Assembly (NCBI GenBank): GCA_030549335.1 | Contig: CM060195.1 | Location: 42,972,991 to 43,036,990 of the forward strand | Source: Pontederia crassipes | Lineage: Eukaryota; Streptophyta; Magnoliopsida; Commelinales; Pontederiaceae | Length of the DNA: 64,000 nt | Reading direction: 5' to 3' | Shown: in pieces, positions 25,685-37,759 of the stretch | Numbering within the stretch: position 1 is the stretch's first letter | How the letters are laid out: each line of letters begins with the position of its first letter | The notes under the pieces: generated by a model | The model's database searches: none | What the model was told of the DNA's origin: nothing | The model's input: only the letters and a program-made list of their open reading frames with translations | Position numbers and translations under genes: made by a program

Positions 25685-28600
25685 ATGGAAATGGTTCAAA
25701 GACTAATGTTTTTTGCCCTCTGGCTAGCGGTCATCTTGTTTACCGGAGGCGGCATCGCGGGCGGCGAACCGTTGGACGACAAGAAGGCCTTGCTCGACTT
25801 CCTTGCAGCCGTCCGTCCCGGCCGAAAGCTCAACTGGAACCTCCTCATTCCCGTCTGTGGCTTATGGACGGGCGTGACCTGCAACGTCAACGGCTCCCGC
25901 ATCATCGCCCTACGCCTCCCGGCCATCGGCTTCAACGGACCTATCCCACCCAACACGATTAGCCGCCTCTCCGCGCTCCAGATCCTGAGCCTCCGATCCA
26001 ACGGCCTCACCGGCCCCTTTCCGTCCGACTTCACCAACCTCACCGCGCTCACCGGCCTCCACCTCCAGCTCAACAACTTCTCCGGCCCTCTTCCATCGGA
26101 CTTCTCGCCGTGGAGGAACCTCACCGCACTCGACTTGTCGTTCAATGCCTTCAACGAGAGCATCCCGGCCGCCATCTCCAACTTGACACAGCTCATCGCC
26201 TTAAACCTCTCCAATAACTCGTTTGCCGGCCAAATTCCAGATGTTGAGCTACCAAAACTGCAGTATCTCAACCTTTCCAACAACCATCTCAATGGCACAA
26301 TCCCTCGGTCTCTCCAGAAGTTTAGCAACTCGTCGTTCTCGGGCAATGATTTATCACCGGTTTCACCTCTATCTCCAGCATCATTGCCATTGCCATCATC
26401 GCCCTCTCCTTCGCCTGTTTCCCGCCGGAGAACAATGAAGAGGCTTGGTGAGGCAGCCATTCTTGGAATTATAGTTGGTGGATGCTCTTTGCTGTTTGTA
26501 GCGCTGGCATCATTCCTGTATCTTTGCTGTTCCAAGAGGAAAGATGATGACTTTGTCTCCGGTAAAGGATCAAAGGGTGACGGATCACCAGAGAAGGCCA
26601 TTAGCAGTAAGCAGGATGCCAACAACCGGCTTGTGTTCTTTGAGGGATGTACATTTGCTTTCGATCTAGAAGATCTGCTGAGGGCTTCAGCTGAGGTTTT
26701 GGGGAAGGGAACGTTTGGAACTGCATATAAGGCCGTGCTGGAAGACGCAACAACGGTGGTCGTGAAACGGTTGAAGGAGGTTGCTGTTGGAAAGAAAGAG
26801 TTTGAGCAGCAGATGGAGATGGCTGGGAGAATAAAGCATGAAAATGTGGTGGAGCTGAGGGCATATTACTACTCCAAGGATGAGAAGCTCATGGTGTACG
26901 ACTACATCAGCCAGGGAAGTGTCTCGTCCTTGTTGCATGGTATGAATTCTGAGAGTTCTACATTTCTGCTTCATTTCTATCTTTTGTTTAAATGCAATTC
27001 ACTTGTGAAACTTTTGTAGGCAGACAGAACTAGGCTTTGGTTCATGGATGCTTGCCTATTGTTCTGTTTTCTTCGGCATCCTTGCATGATAGAGCTTATA
27101 TAAACCATTAAAATTAATAGTACAAAATGGTTCCAGTATCCCTGAAACTTGTTTTAATGAATTATTTTCTTGAATCGTTGACAATATATGTTCATAGATG
27201 TTATTATCAAGTACCTTCTTTTTACATCTTCTTTTCATTAGGCTTATAATTAGTTCTTTATGTCATTGCTTTCGGGATGGCCTATTTAGTGCCTAAAGAA
27301 GACAAGTTACTGTTTTTCATTTTTAGCTTATTATGCCTGGTCCACTGATGTTGTAGTTAAATTTTTTTTTTGGCTTGTTTAATCTATCTTTCTTCTTGAA
27401 AGGTGGTTGATTCTACCGTTTTGGTATGCTTGTATGTTTATGGCTTGCAGTTGCCATATTCTAATGTGTGCTTTATCTCTCCTGCATACACTTTGAAGAT
27501 CCTTAGTTTACGTTGCATAATTGACCAGTTTAATGATACTATGGTTTTGACCTCTTTTTCAATGTCAAAAACATGTTGACTCAAAATAATTTTCATGTTA
27601 CATATAGCTATATGTGTACAGAAAAGTCTCTTGGTGTTAATTGACTTCATGACTGCCACCTCAGGAAAAAAAGATTAAAACAGAAGCAGAGCACAAATTA
27701 CCAAAGATGCTACTATCGCCTTTTACAGTTATTAATATCTAGTTAAGAGAGCCCTTTAAACTTGTTCCTAATTCATTTTTAGTGGGCTATATTAGTTCCT
27801 TTTTTATAATGAATTTTTTCCACCTTCTTTTCAGTCCAAAAAGCAAATTTCTTAATCGACAATTTCAGTTGCAAATAAGAAACATCATACATATTACTTG
27901 TTGAGTCCTGCTTCATGGCCTTTTTTGCTTTCAGCATGCTGCTCATATATTAGAGTTCTTATACCATTCTATTCTGAAGCATTTTGCGTTCACTTATGTT
28001 CTGATTTAGATAAAATATACATTATGAATTCAGTTACTATTAGTTTTGACAGGATTTTGGCATGTGCTAAATACATATCAAATCACCTGAATTCTTGTTT
28101 TACTGTGCACATATTTATTGGTGAGCATCTTCGTGCAATGTTTATTACTGGACGTTGCTGACAAAGGTTGCTGTTTAACATAGTTATTTCTTTCACCTTG
28201 GATTGCTCATAAAGATGGCTGTTTAACACAGTTGGATGACAAGATCCTTGCTAGTCATCCTTCTAACTTTCAAAAAGGAAAAAGAAAGAAGAAAAGACAC
28301 AGTTAATTCTTTCAACTTGGATTCCTTTGTGGTATACTGTGACCTGTATGTTCACATATCTGTGTGTAAAGTACTTTCAACTTTTTTACTAATTTGTGCC
28401 TTACTGTTGAAATTACAGTGCATGTAGCCTTCTTTTGTCTGTTTGGTATCCATCAATTTACGTGCCAAAAAAATTTCAAGCATTTGGCTTCCTTTTCTAC
28501 TGTGCGGTTATGTAAGGCTGATGCAGGATGTGTTGGCTAGATTTTCATTTTTTCTTGTCTAGTGCATTCAGTATATTTGATTTCTATATGTGGTTATGGG

Positions 28601-29432
28601 ATTTGTTCATTTAAATGAGAAAGAAATTATAGAATACCGAGATCAATAATGCTGCATCTAACGCTGTAGCCCTAAGTGATATTCCCCCAACAACTGAATT
28701 CAATATATATATGCACATATCTAACCCTGAGATGCATATAACGCAATTGCATTTCATTTTACAGGCAAGAGTGGGGAAAGCCGCACACCTCTAGACTGGG
28801 AAACCAGACTTAAGATTGCCCTTGGAGTTGCAAGAGGAATTGCATGCATCCACATGGAGAATAATGGAAAACTTGTTCATGGGAACATCAAATCGTCAAA
28901 CATCTTTCTCAACAGCCAACAGTATGGTTGCATTTCCGACCTGGGTTTGGCATCCTTGATGAATCCAATGGTCCCACCTTTATCCCGTTTGGCTGGTTAT
29001 CGCGCCCCTGAGGTGGTTGATACGAGAAAAGCATCACAAGCTTCTGATGTCTATAGTTTTGGTGTGCTCATGCTCGAGCTCTTGACGGGTAAGTCCCCGA
29101 TCCAGATAGTAGGTGGCGGAGATGAGGTCATTCATCTTGTCCGTTGGGTGCAGTCGGTGGTCCGCGAGGAATGGACTGCGGAGGTGTTTGATGTCGAGTT
29201 AATGAGGTATCCGAATATAGAGGAGGAGCTGGTTGAGATGCTTCAGATTGCAATGAACTGTGTTGTGAGGGCACCTGAGCTAAGACCCAAGATGGCTGAT
29301 GTTGCAAGGATGATTGAAGGTGTAAGAAGATTTGATAGCGGAAGTGGGACGCGCCCTTCAACTGAAGCTAGATCAGAGGTCTCAACTCCTGCTCCAACTC
29401 AAGGTACAGGAGCCCCATCAACCCCCCAGTAA
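25685..29432 (+). CDS. LRR receptor-like kinase, probably catalytically inactive
   Basis: Two exons, 25685-26939 and 28765-29432 (donor 'g|gtatga', acceptor 'tttacag|gcaag'), join in frame across '[15 protein letters not shown]' to give 640 residues. A signal peptide (about 1-27) is followed by an LRR N-terminal cap with the paired-Cys 'C.LWTGVTC', about five to six leucine-rich repeats (about 72-215), a Pro/Ser-rich segment, one membrane helix (about 258-282) and a kinase fold. The glycine loop ([11 protein letters not shown], 340-350) and the Lys in 'VVVKRLK' (361) are present. The catalytic loop reads HGN (457-459) instead of HRD, and the metal-binding motif is DLG (477-479) instead of DFG. 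It matches the plant LRR-III 'probable inactive receptor kinase' type (At4g23740-like). Such proteins are thought to signal as scaffolds at the plasma membrane. The start is the first ATG ahead of the signal peptide. Confidence 0.93.
26940..28764 (+). other. Intron of the receptor-like kinase gene
   Basis: A 1.8-kb T-rich intron interrupting the kinase domain between subdomains V and VI. This is the conserved intron position in the LRR-III kinase family as I recall it. No inserted element was recognised. Confidence 0.85.
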
Positions 29433-30506
29433 GACAGTGATTCAGTCATGAGTTTGTTGTACAATAGTTCAGGCTTTATCTTCACTTGTGGTCGTGCATT
29501 TGGGAGCATTAGTCTGTTCAGATTCTTTGTCCTTTGTCGATAACGTTAAGTGTTTCTCGTCGACATGGTGGAAGATGTATTGAGGTCAAGGGTCTCTTAT
29601 GACCAGACAGGAGTAAGCCAAGTCATTTAGCTAGATCCCTCTGTTTTGTTTGAACTGTTTGAATGTACTATTTCCATCACAATTACAGCCTAATTGTTTA
29701 AAAGAATCTTGGTCTATGGTCTCTTCTCAGGGCTTGTAGTTGTAGCAGTTCTGATGACTCGGATTACAAACAATTCTTTTTTGGTAGCCACCTATTTCTT
29801 TTTTAGGAGTACCATTTAAATTAGAACGTTTTTTTTTTCCTATTGTTGTCATTGTTCTTGGTCGTATATAGTTTCAGCATATGGCCATCGGAACCCTAAT
29901 TTATCTCAACTGTTAACATACACTCTGAAGAACTGGAAGAACAAGTTATGTTTGTAAGGTTATGATGTTGCTATCCTTTCTTACAAACAGAGAAAGAAAC
30001 CGTGTTACTTTGTGTATGCACATAAAATTCTCACAAGTAGCATAAAGAGAACATTGATAGCAAACCACAAATTCCTATTGTTTTCACATAATTTGGTCAG
30101 TTTTATGTTCGGCACAAACTCCTGCTGGAATGTGGAATCCATAGGATGGAAGTGTTCATTGAACTTGGTCACTAAAAGATACAAATATGTAATTGCTGCC
30201 TTGAATATGCCACTCAACTTAAACATAAATAGGATTCCTCATGTGTCCCTGTCTGAATATGCAAGTCAACACCATGCTGTCTTGGTGAAATCTCTACAAG
30301 CTGTAACTAATATCTGTGGTAAAATTTGTCAATGTGATAAATCCTAATAATCAGGAGCACTCCAAGGAGGAAGAAAATGATTATGGTACAGATTGACCTC
30401 TCAGACCACAGATCACAGATCATTCGCCATATAATTCCAAACAAAGAATGACGCCACCTGAACAGAAATCTACATCAAGACTGATCTTCAGATGATTGAA
30501 TCAACT
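29433..30506. other. Convergent intergenic region (two 3' ends)
   Basis: Holds the 3' untranslated regions of the plus-strand kinase gene and the minus-strand TH1 gene, whose stop codons are about 1.07 kb apart. No further gene seen. Confidence 0.6.
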
Positions 30507-32065
30507 TATTTCTTTGTGACAATTGTCTTGATTCCCCCTGCAGACATGCAAACAGTAAATGAAGCCGCCAATTAATGGAGTAATAGATCAAAATAAATTT
30601 CAATAATTGTTCTCAAAATTTACTTTTTTTTTAAATTTAGTCATTTGATTTTAATTTATAATTAAACTGTTCTTCAATTATTACCTTATTTCCTCCTATC
30701 GTAGATTTATCGACAAAAATTATGCACCCTATTAAAAAATAAAAATAATAAAACGGGCAGCAACCCCCTCGCCGACGATGGCGAGGGATGACCTAGAGAG
30801 AGGGGGCGGCACCCCTCTATCTTATGTGTTAGAAAGAGACAATTATTGAAATTTACACAAAAGATTTGTGATTGAAGGCAGGAATGAATCACTAACGCAC
30901 GAACAAATGCGCAGAAATAACTTAGACAAAAATGCGAATTTTCAGAACAAACTATTGAATTGCTGCTAAGAAGCAGCATGTAGCTCATTTGACAACCTTT
31001 AAATTGCATTTGGCAGTCTTGTCTCGAAGATAAAAAAAAAAAAGTTAATGCCGAGCAAATTACCTTCTAATTGCTCAAACCTGACTTCTTTTACCATGTC
31101 AGAAGCAGCACGGTACTCGAACCTGCCAAATTTTCAAAATTTAAATTGGACCCAAAATGAGTCTTGTGACAAGATACTTTCTTTCAGACAGTAGAAAAAT
31201 GAAAACAAAATTTGTGTCCTTTCGCACACATTGTTGTCTGCTAATTGATGCAAATGCTATCAATGCAATCACAGAAGTGTTTATGGCGAGAAGTCACAAG
31301 GATGGCAGCACAGGAGGATATGGCATCTTAAAACAGTTTAAACTGTCCTAATCTCACATTAATGCTACCTGAATTTATTTTGAAACAACTATTCCTGAAT
31401 TCGAGTTCTGAACTCTGAACATTTTTAAAGTAATAACTATCACAGTGACAGAGAATCTCGCACCTGTTCGAGAAGGCCACGCCGATCTCATAATCGGATC
31501 TGCTCTTGGAAGCCTCGACCAGGACGGAGACGATCTCTGTCTTCCTCGTGCTGGCCATGAGGCAGTCGTACTCGCTTGGGACGACGACCGCGAAGAAGTT
31601 GTCGCTCAGCTTGCTCAGGCATATCCTGTCCACGGCCGACAGCGGGATCCTCCGCTTCAAGCCGCCGCCGCCGTCCTGGTCGACGAGGTAGAGTGCGGAC
31701 TCGCTGATCATCAGCACGCGCCGCTTCATCTTCCCGCCCGCCGTGTACCTCAGCACCGTGTCGGCGAACAGAAGCCTCTGCTCACCTGCACCGCATAACG
31801 AACCCGACGGGTTGGACTTGGGGCTGTTGCTTTTGTCTCACCGTGCGTGCGTACTGACGTTACCTCGCTTGGATAAGATGGAGGAGAGGAAGGGATCGGC
31901 GGGGACGTCGAGGTAGTCCCCCTTGGCGTCCCGCCGGATGGAGGCCCCGCGCCGTACCTTGACCCCCATGAAAGGCGTCAGAGGCTGTGAGTTCGAGCCG
32001 CCGCTTCCGTCGCCCGCAGCTCCGCTTTGTGCCATGAGCGCCGGCAGCCGAGTCATCCTGTCCAT
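30507..32065 (-). CDS. Stand-alone myosin-I tail (TH1) domain protein
   Basis: Four minus-strand exons: 32065-31864, 31785-31464, 31122-31064 and 30538-30507. All introns have GT..AG ends. The exons sum to 615 nt, giving 204 residues. After a short N-terminal region with 'LTPFMGVKVRR' and 'GDYLDVPADPFL', the body ('LFADTVLRYT', 'KMKRRVLMISESALYLVD', 'LSDNFFAVVVPSEYDCLMA', 'TRKTEIVSVLVEA', 'FEYRAASDMVKEVRFE') fits the Myosin_TH1 fold, a basic lipid-binding module found in class I myosin tails. Plants lack class I myosins, so these small proteins carry the domain alone; their function is not well known, and membrane phospholipid binding is likely from the family. Exon 4 is tiny (32 nt) and encodes 'GGIKTIVTKK'. 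Met-4 could be the start instead of Met-1. Confidence 0.88.
30600..30835. mobile_element. Half of a family A foldback element, inside an intron
   Basis: Shows the one-sided pattern of a family A arm: 'tttagtcatttgattttaat', 'ttataattaaactgttcttc', an AT spacer 'ttaaaaaataaaaataataa', then a GC-rich segment with 'cccctcgccgacgatggcga' and 'gggggcggcacccct'. The opposite arm is missing. It lies in intron 3 of the TH1 gene and has evidently been tolerated there. Confidence 0.65.
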
Positions 32066-32795
32066 CGTCTCCGGCGACTTCAGGCGGGGCGTTGCCGGTT
32101 TTCTTCTCCCTCTTTTCCTGCTGACTGCGAGGTTTTATGACTGGTTTCCTGAGCAATCTCACGGTCAAGTGGTGTAATGAAGTGGCACAACTCAGCAAAG
32201 CAAAGCAACGAATCATGATGTTGATGGTGGCAATTTAAAAACCAGGAATTATTATTATTATTATTTGTTTTTTCGTGAGTCCTTACAAAATTGTGTAACA
32301 TATAAAATAATCATTTTCATAAGATACCAAATTACTAGTAGAAATTAGAAAAGACAACAATTGGAATATATATATATATATATAAATTACAAGTCATGGC
32401 GACGTACTTGCCTTGAGTAGAATTTTGCTTAGTATTTATAAAAAGGTTCAATTTCACTTTTTAAATATTTTTTTCACATCATAGAGAAAATTTTAATCTA
32501 CTGTTTTTTCAGTTCGCCTTTTCTTTTGTCCTATGAATTGGACTGAGTAATATTATTTTGTCCTTGACGTACACTCAAACTTTTATCTGTTTATTTTTCC
32601 TCGAATAAATATGATAATTTGAAGATTAAGAAAAAAAATATTAGAGACAGATTCGACATTTGATGGACGTGTAATAATAATATCATGAAGACAACATCAA
32701 AATAAAAACAAAATATACTTTTTAAATAAAATTGCACCGTTAAACCATGTCTTCAACTGTAATTGTTTTTAGTTACATACTTGCACATTAAAAGT
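32066..32795. other. 5' flank of the TH1 gene and AT-rich spacer
   Basis: The TH1 promoter and leader should lie here (read on the minus strand). No clear TATA box or other element could be assigned. Short ATT and TA runs are present. Confidence 0.5.
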
Positions 32796-33344
32796 CAGGG
32801 CCGGCTCTAGAAATTCGAAGTTCTAAAGCGAGATTATAAATTTTATTTTAATATAAATAAAAAATAATAATATATTAAGGTGTTTCTAACTTTTGATATG
32901 AAAATCTACAATTTTATCTTAAAAAATAATTAGATTATGAATATCAAAAAATAAGAAAGAATTTGAGTGTAGCTTTTCAATCTAAAATATAAAATTAATG
33001 TTAATTGCGAAAAATTAATAAAAATATTATTTGGTCAATTATGAGAAATTTTAATTGGAGTATTACTGATTGTTAATAATGAATTAAAAATGAATGAATT
33101 CATAAATTGAATATAAAAGATAAAAAATTTATTTTTATAAGTTAATTATAATTTAGGTGCATGATATTATAAATAAAAAATAATATACATATTTATTGAT
33201 TATTAAAATTAATAAAGATATTAAATTATTAACTATTGATATTAGTTTAATAATATTAATATTAATAATGCATGATTAAAGGGCCTTGATTAGGGGTGAG
33301 GCCTCAAGCACTTGCTTGAGTGGCCTCCCCCTTGAGCCGGCCAT
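32796..33344. mobile_element. hAT-like MITE, 'GGCCGGCTC' family, copy 2
   Basis: The left end 'cagggccggctct' is matched by the right end 'gagccggcc'. The AT-rich interior is closely similar to 22620-23195, and both copies end in a short GC hairpin ('gaggcctcaagcacttgctt...gagtggcctc'). No coding capacity. An 8-bp duplication would be expected for hAT but I could not see one. Confidence 0.8.
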
Positions 33345-33790
33345 CATTTGGTTGCTCTATAATTAATTTAGGATAAATATTAGGTAACTCACGAGATCGA
33401 GTGGATTATTTTATTTGGATTATCTTTATTTCATCAAATTCGAAGAATATAATAATTTGCAAAACAACAACTTGACAAGATTAACAATTGTCTCATTTTA
33501 ATTCTAATTCATCTCGCACTTGGTTATATTTTGATGATTAAGTCCTTATTCCAAAGATTAACTTACAACCAAACAATGCATAAAAGTGGTATCTGTCCCA
33601 AGTTATAAAATACTGCAAGTTAGGTGTTACAAAAAAAATGAAAAAAAAAAGATCCAATGCAAATTTAATTTGTAGAATTTTTCAAATAAAAAAGGTTAAA
33701 ATGATTCTAAAGAAAAAAGAATCGTGCCTACATCATAAAACTACTTTATGAATTTAATGGAGCATACTGCTTCCAATTATTTGAACCCTG
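33345..33790. other. AT-rich spacer
   Basis: No gene or repeat recognised. Confidence 0.5.
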
Positions 33791-34086
33791 GCTGCGTGAC
33801 GGTGAGATTTCGTGAGTACGGTTCATCCGAGGTTGATAAGAAGACTATCGGTTCGTGTCGTCCACGTCAGTTCGCGAAAATTACTCCTAGCCCTAAAAAC
33901 CCAAATTCCGCCTCTCAAACTCGCTTGATACATGCCTCCTCGGCGCTCATCGCTCGGTGTGTCTGCTCGCATCCTCCTCGGCATTGGTCGCTGGCTCGGC
34001 CTCAGCGTGAAAAGGCCTCGGCCTTGGCAATGACGTGGTTGATCGGCTGGCCCACACAAGTGCGTTTCGATCGCGAGTGAAGCATG

Positions 34087-34753
34087 TGTCACGGGGTCAT
34101 TCTCGGACACTAGATCACGTGCGGCGACTAGGCGGATAGGCACCTAGCCAAGTCTGTTTTGAGTTTGCAGCGAAAGTTTTATGGTCGAGACGACTTTGCC
34201 GAGAGTCGCTCTTATAGGCATTCAATCACGGACATGACTAGAGTGTTGGACTACTCGTCACGAGACCGTGGCATTAGCGTGTTGCGGCACTAATGTTGGC
34301 GCTTGGACGCTTAAAGTCCGAAGGGGCGACGAAAGGACCACAGGACGCCACGATGGGACACCGATGTGAGTTGCCACCCCACGCTCAAGGCCATGACACT
34401 AGAATTAAAGGAAAGCTTATTTGTATTAAATATGATGAAACATAACATACAATTGGGCCTCGGAATGCACTAGAGAACTCCTCCCAGTGTACCGTAGGTA
34501 TAGGAGTCTTGTTACATATTGAAGATGCAAAAGACGTACCCTACGGGAACGTCACCTACTTGGTCATTCATAAGGATGGCCTTACAAGATAAATGCCCTA
34601 AGGGCGGATAACTTGGTACTCCACAATATTATGCAGTGCGGGGCGGCTGCATGTGTTCCATGTTTTCGGCGCTGAGCGGCCGAGGGCTATAAGTTGAACG
34701 GCACTGGTGCCGCGAGGCTTCACGCTTCGTGTCACGGGAAACGCCCCGTGACA
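34087..34753 (-). repeat. LTR (3' LTR in element orientation)
   Basis: 667 bp with 'tgtcacgggg...ccccgtgaca' ends, about 97% identical by eye to 37760-38426. Confidence 0.92.
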
Positions 34754-35179
34754 TTCTCCCCCACCAAAGTCGGCGACGCCCCCGAAGCCGTTGTCCGGGC
34801 TTCCTCGGGGCCTTCGTCTTGAGTCTTGACTTCGCTTGTCTCGTTCAATTCTGTCTTCTTTGCCTTGACTTCAACTTCACCAGCATCACGCAACGCCAGG
34901 AATGCCCGCTCCTTGGGGTCTCGCTGAGGACTCCTTCCTCAGGCCTGCTTCGCTCGTTGATCCTTCGTCCAATCCGGGGTCATCACTTGTTCAGCGCCAG
35001 TGGAGTCCGCCATGTGCGGTCTGACTTCATCAAGCAACTATCCGTCCATCAAGTCTCTGTTGGCTTCACTTCTCTTCGACTTGCGCAGCGTCAACTTGTG
35101 TGGTTTGGCTTCTTTGGGGATGAAACAACTCTTGTATGCTTTCAGGAATAGCGCGGAGAAGAGTTGTCTCAGGGTCGTG

Positions 35180-35885
35180 TAGAACACGATGAAGAGTCTC
35201 GCCATTCGACTTGCATGACTTGACTCGATGCCTTCATGTTGCAGATGGCCGCAGCATAAGGTCTTCCTTCCGTCGAATGCGAAGTGCGGGACCATCTCAC
35301 CCTCGATGATCATTCTTGAATTTCGACGGCTTGAAACAGCACAAGCCCTCCGATGTCGATGCTTGTAACTTGTCTGTTTCGAGTGCCTGGGGTCACTGTG
35401 AAGAGCGACGAGAGTCTTCCCACGGATACTTTGGGATGCTTCAAGTCTCTTTGTGGGCTTGACTCAACGTCTCTATGTTGCAAATGATTGCAACGTAGAG
35501 TCTTCCATACCTCTGCCGAACTAAAAGCGTAGGACCACCTCCTCCTTGGTGACCACATGATGTTTCGACAGTCTTAAGGCGGGACAAGGTTCTTTGATCT
35601 GACAATCCATGCCTTGTCCATCCAAGTCGCCATAGTGGGCGACGAGAGTCTCCCCACGTTTCCTTGTGGTTCAACTCGCTGTCCCCAAGTTGCAGATGGC
35701 TGCAACGTTGAGTCCTTCGTCCGCCGAGCCTTGAGAACATCTCCACCTTCCCCTTGGTGGACAATAGATATCTTGACGGTTTGAGGTGGAGCAAGGTTCT
35801 TTGGTATAACATTTTGCACATTGTCCACTCCCAGTCGCTATAGTGAGCGACGATGAGGATCTCCTCACATGTGCCTGTGGTTCGA
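35180..35885. repeat. Imperfect 210-240 bp tandem repeat inside the LTR element
   Basis: Three full imperfect copies plus a partial one. 'ttgcagatggc.gcaac'-like segments fall at about 35240, 35478 and 35690, and 'gcgacgagagtct'-like segments at about 35406, 35639 and 35847. Each unit carries the phrase 'ttcgactc' and a 'tcttgacggtttgaggtgg'-like phrase. No known protein domain was recognised. Confidence 0.75.
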
Positions 35886-37759
35886 CTCACTTCTCCTGCT
35901 TCGATGGGCAATCTTTATCTTCGGCATAAGTAGCTTCCTCCTTGCGACTTGAGCTTCTCTCCCCCACCATTGCCCTTGCCCAAGGGCTTTGGTAGTATGG
36001 CACTTGTCCTGATTGACTTGGCAGCATCGACTAGTGAGCGGAGGTTGGATGATCCGGTCGTTCCAGCTCCTTCCTAGTCCAAAGCTTCTGACCCCTCTGC
36101 TTGAAGAGCACCAACACTGGGTCTTCATCCTCCTGGGAACACTGTAGGTGGAGCTCGGTGATTCCTTTCACTTCCTCCTTCAACATGTCCATCTGGCCGA
36201 TGTTGAACAATGCGATCTTGACCTCCAGTCCCAACTTGTCAGGGCTTGCATAATTGATGAACTGCCACTTCTTCTGTCCCATGTCTGGGATGTATGTTTG
36301 CCACATTCTACATTGTCGCGATGGCAATGCCATCCTGAGTTTGCTACATCTTGCAGGATTCTTGGGATATGCCTTCTTCCGATCATGGGACCTCCTTTGA
36401 AGCTTTGACATTCCCTTTGGGGTATGGACGGGGCGAGATCGTTGTGCTCATTCACGAAGAGGATGCACCTTAGATGCTCGTCCGTCCGCACCTTGGACAA
36501 AGTAATGTCACTGTGCTTGTCATCCTAGATCATACACCTTTGACATACTCGTCCACCGGGCGGCTTTACCCTTGCGAAAGAGTAGCCGTTCCGGGCCTTC
36601 ACTAATCCGGGCGGATGCTTGTGAAGACGCTCCGCTTAGATAAGCGGACTGCGATTGGTGAACTCGTGGCATGAGCTCCCAACATTACCTCCATCTCCAT
36701 TCGAAGGGACGACATCGCCAATGTGTCCTTCGAAACTTTCGCATTGTGATCCTTGGAGGCCGCTTCGATTACTCGAGGCGATGTCCGAAAGGAAAGGGCA
36801 CTCCTTCCTTCGGTTGGCCGCAGAACGCTTGACAGCAGCATGCCAAGGTTCGCCGATGCTCGACGCTCAGACCATTTGCCAAATTGGTCGCTGAGTTGAG
36901 GCGTCGATTTGCGTTGGCATGTATCAGGTTCGTCCCACTCCTCGATGGATGACATCGCGCCGCTTGCGGGGCGACACTTGACGAGGCAGGCAAGGCTGAC
37001 AGCTCGTCCGCGAGTGTTTGCAAGTAATCAACGCTTTGCTCCATTCCTGAAAGTCATCGTGGCATGGCAGACGATGCTGCGGCACGACAAGATGCTTATG
37101 ATTGATACTCCTTGACCGAAGGGATGATATTCTTTGGCCGAAAAGGGACCGTGAACCTTGATATTTGTCTTTAAGCCAACTTCTCCCGTGAAGTGGTTGT
37201 GCACTTCACGTTGTATGACTGGGCATGCGATGCGACGTCACGAAATACCGAGCAGCGCCAGGTCGTCATGATAGTGCATGACCGACAGTCCCTGAATGTG
37301 ACACGGGTCCTCCGAGTTACACGACTCTCGTGTAAGCGATCTCATGATATGAGCAGCGCAAGACCATCATGCGGAGTATATGGCCACTCTTTGACGCAGC
37401 GCGACACTTCTGGATTCCCGACTGTATACCTGGGGTGGTTGATCTGCTCGAGTGAGCGACGCATGACCGTTCCGGTTAGGCGGGACGATCAATCCGCCAT
37501 CATGATGCATGACGGACGTTCCTTGACACGACACGGGTGTATGAGGAACATGCTGCGGGGCACGACTGGGCGTGCGGCGAGGAAGCTTGCCATGCATTCC
37601 TCGTTGGCATCCACGATCAAAGATCATGGTACCAGTGCGCCTGGACGTGATGGAATATTTGAGCGGAAGCACATCTCCTACGTCAGGGCACGTTGCGACG
37701 ACACAAGCGAGTCATCGTCGCTGGGTAATCCGAGCAAGAAGAACTGCTCTGATACCACT

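Noticed and set aside
25696-26625. 309-residue open frame on the minus strand
   Set aside because: It is antisense to exon 1 of the receptor-like kinase, has no recognisable domain, and exists because of the GC-rich, stop-poor codon use of that exon.
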